NCBI GenBank assembly: GCA_934292955.1
Contig: CAKQXZ010000060.1
Location: 1 to 12,503 of the forward strand
Reading direction: 5' to 3'
Source of the DNA: an uncultured Clostridia bacterium
Lineage (GTDB): Bacteria > Bacillota_A > Clostridia > Christensenellales > Borkfalkiaceae
Length of the DNA stretch: 12,503 bases
Shown in pieces: positions 12,503 to 12,503 of this stretch. How positions within the stretch are numbered: position 1 is the first letter of the stretch; the number at the start of each line of letters is the position of its first letter. The position numbers were made by a program, and so were the translations under genes. The notes under the pieces were generated by a model. It was not told where the DNA came from and did not search any database. It saw nothing but the letters and a program-made list of their open reading frames with translations.

Positions 12503-12503
12503 A

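Noticed and set aside
1..12503. CRISPR arrays, insertion sequences, prophage or toxin-antitoxin genes
   Set aside because: I saw no regularly spaced direct repeats, transposase or integrase motifs, terminal inverted repeats flanking a gene, or recognisable toxin-antitoxin pairs.

Overview
The window looks like a chromosomal segment from a low-to-moderate GC Gram-positive anaerobe of the class Clostridia. This is inferred from strong AAGGAG-type ribosome binding sites, sigma-A-like TTGNNN-N17-TATAAT promoters, U-tailed hairpin terminators, an extended ROK protein of a type recalled from gut Firmicutes, and a Crp/Fnr regulator paired with a dicluster ferredoxin. A finer placement (for example Christensenellales-like) is only an impression. 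There are no phage, transposase or CRISPR features; it reads as a mosaic of small independent transcription units.

Region 1 (1-1740, + strand): two uncharacterised genes. The first encodes a 387-residue protein with two folded ends joined by an acidic disordered linker that contains a triple 18-nt tandem repeat. The second encodes an 86-residue conserved-looking protein behind a near-consensus promoter, followed by a strong hairpin terminator. Region 2 (1755-4490): a divergent pair, a ROK-family sugar kinase-like protein (-) and an AraC-family cupin regulator (+). They share a 302-bp intergenic region with promoters for both, a perfect dyad in the ROK leader and a possible 39-codon leader ORF overlapping the araC start. 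A 12-codon ORF and a bidirectional terminator follow araC.

Region 3 (4579-6441, -): a secreted glycerophosphodiester phosphodiesterase with a likely degenerate first barrel, a catalytic second barrel, and a C-terminal Gly-Cys / transmembrane / basic tail resembling sortase-like CTERM anchors. Region 4 (6664-8243): a Crp/Fnr-family regulator (-) divergent from a ferredoxin-like protein (+). A GTTGAA-N2-TTCAAC dyad lies between them at about -41.5 of the ferredoxin promoter and just downstream of the regulator's own predicted start, which suggests a self-contained redox-responsive switch.

Region 5 (12206 down to 8211, -): a probable seven-gene operon. A TetR regulator is preceded by a promoter whose start point lies inside a perfect 16-bp palindrome. 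It is followed by a DUF998-type membrane protein, a GNAT acetyltransferase, a 37-residue four-cysteine protein, a TfoX N-terminal-domain protein, a Vat/CatB-like xenobiotic O-acetyltransferase and a nucleoside phosphorylase, ending at a U-tailed terminator. Four of the six junctions have overlaps or gaps under 20 nt. Region 6 (12207-12503): a gene-free stretch with a tRNA T-arm-like scrap and palindromes, then a complete tRNA-Thr(CGT) on the minus strand with its own terminator.
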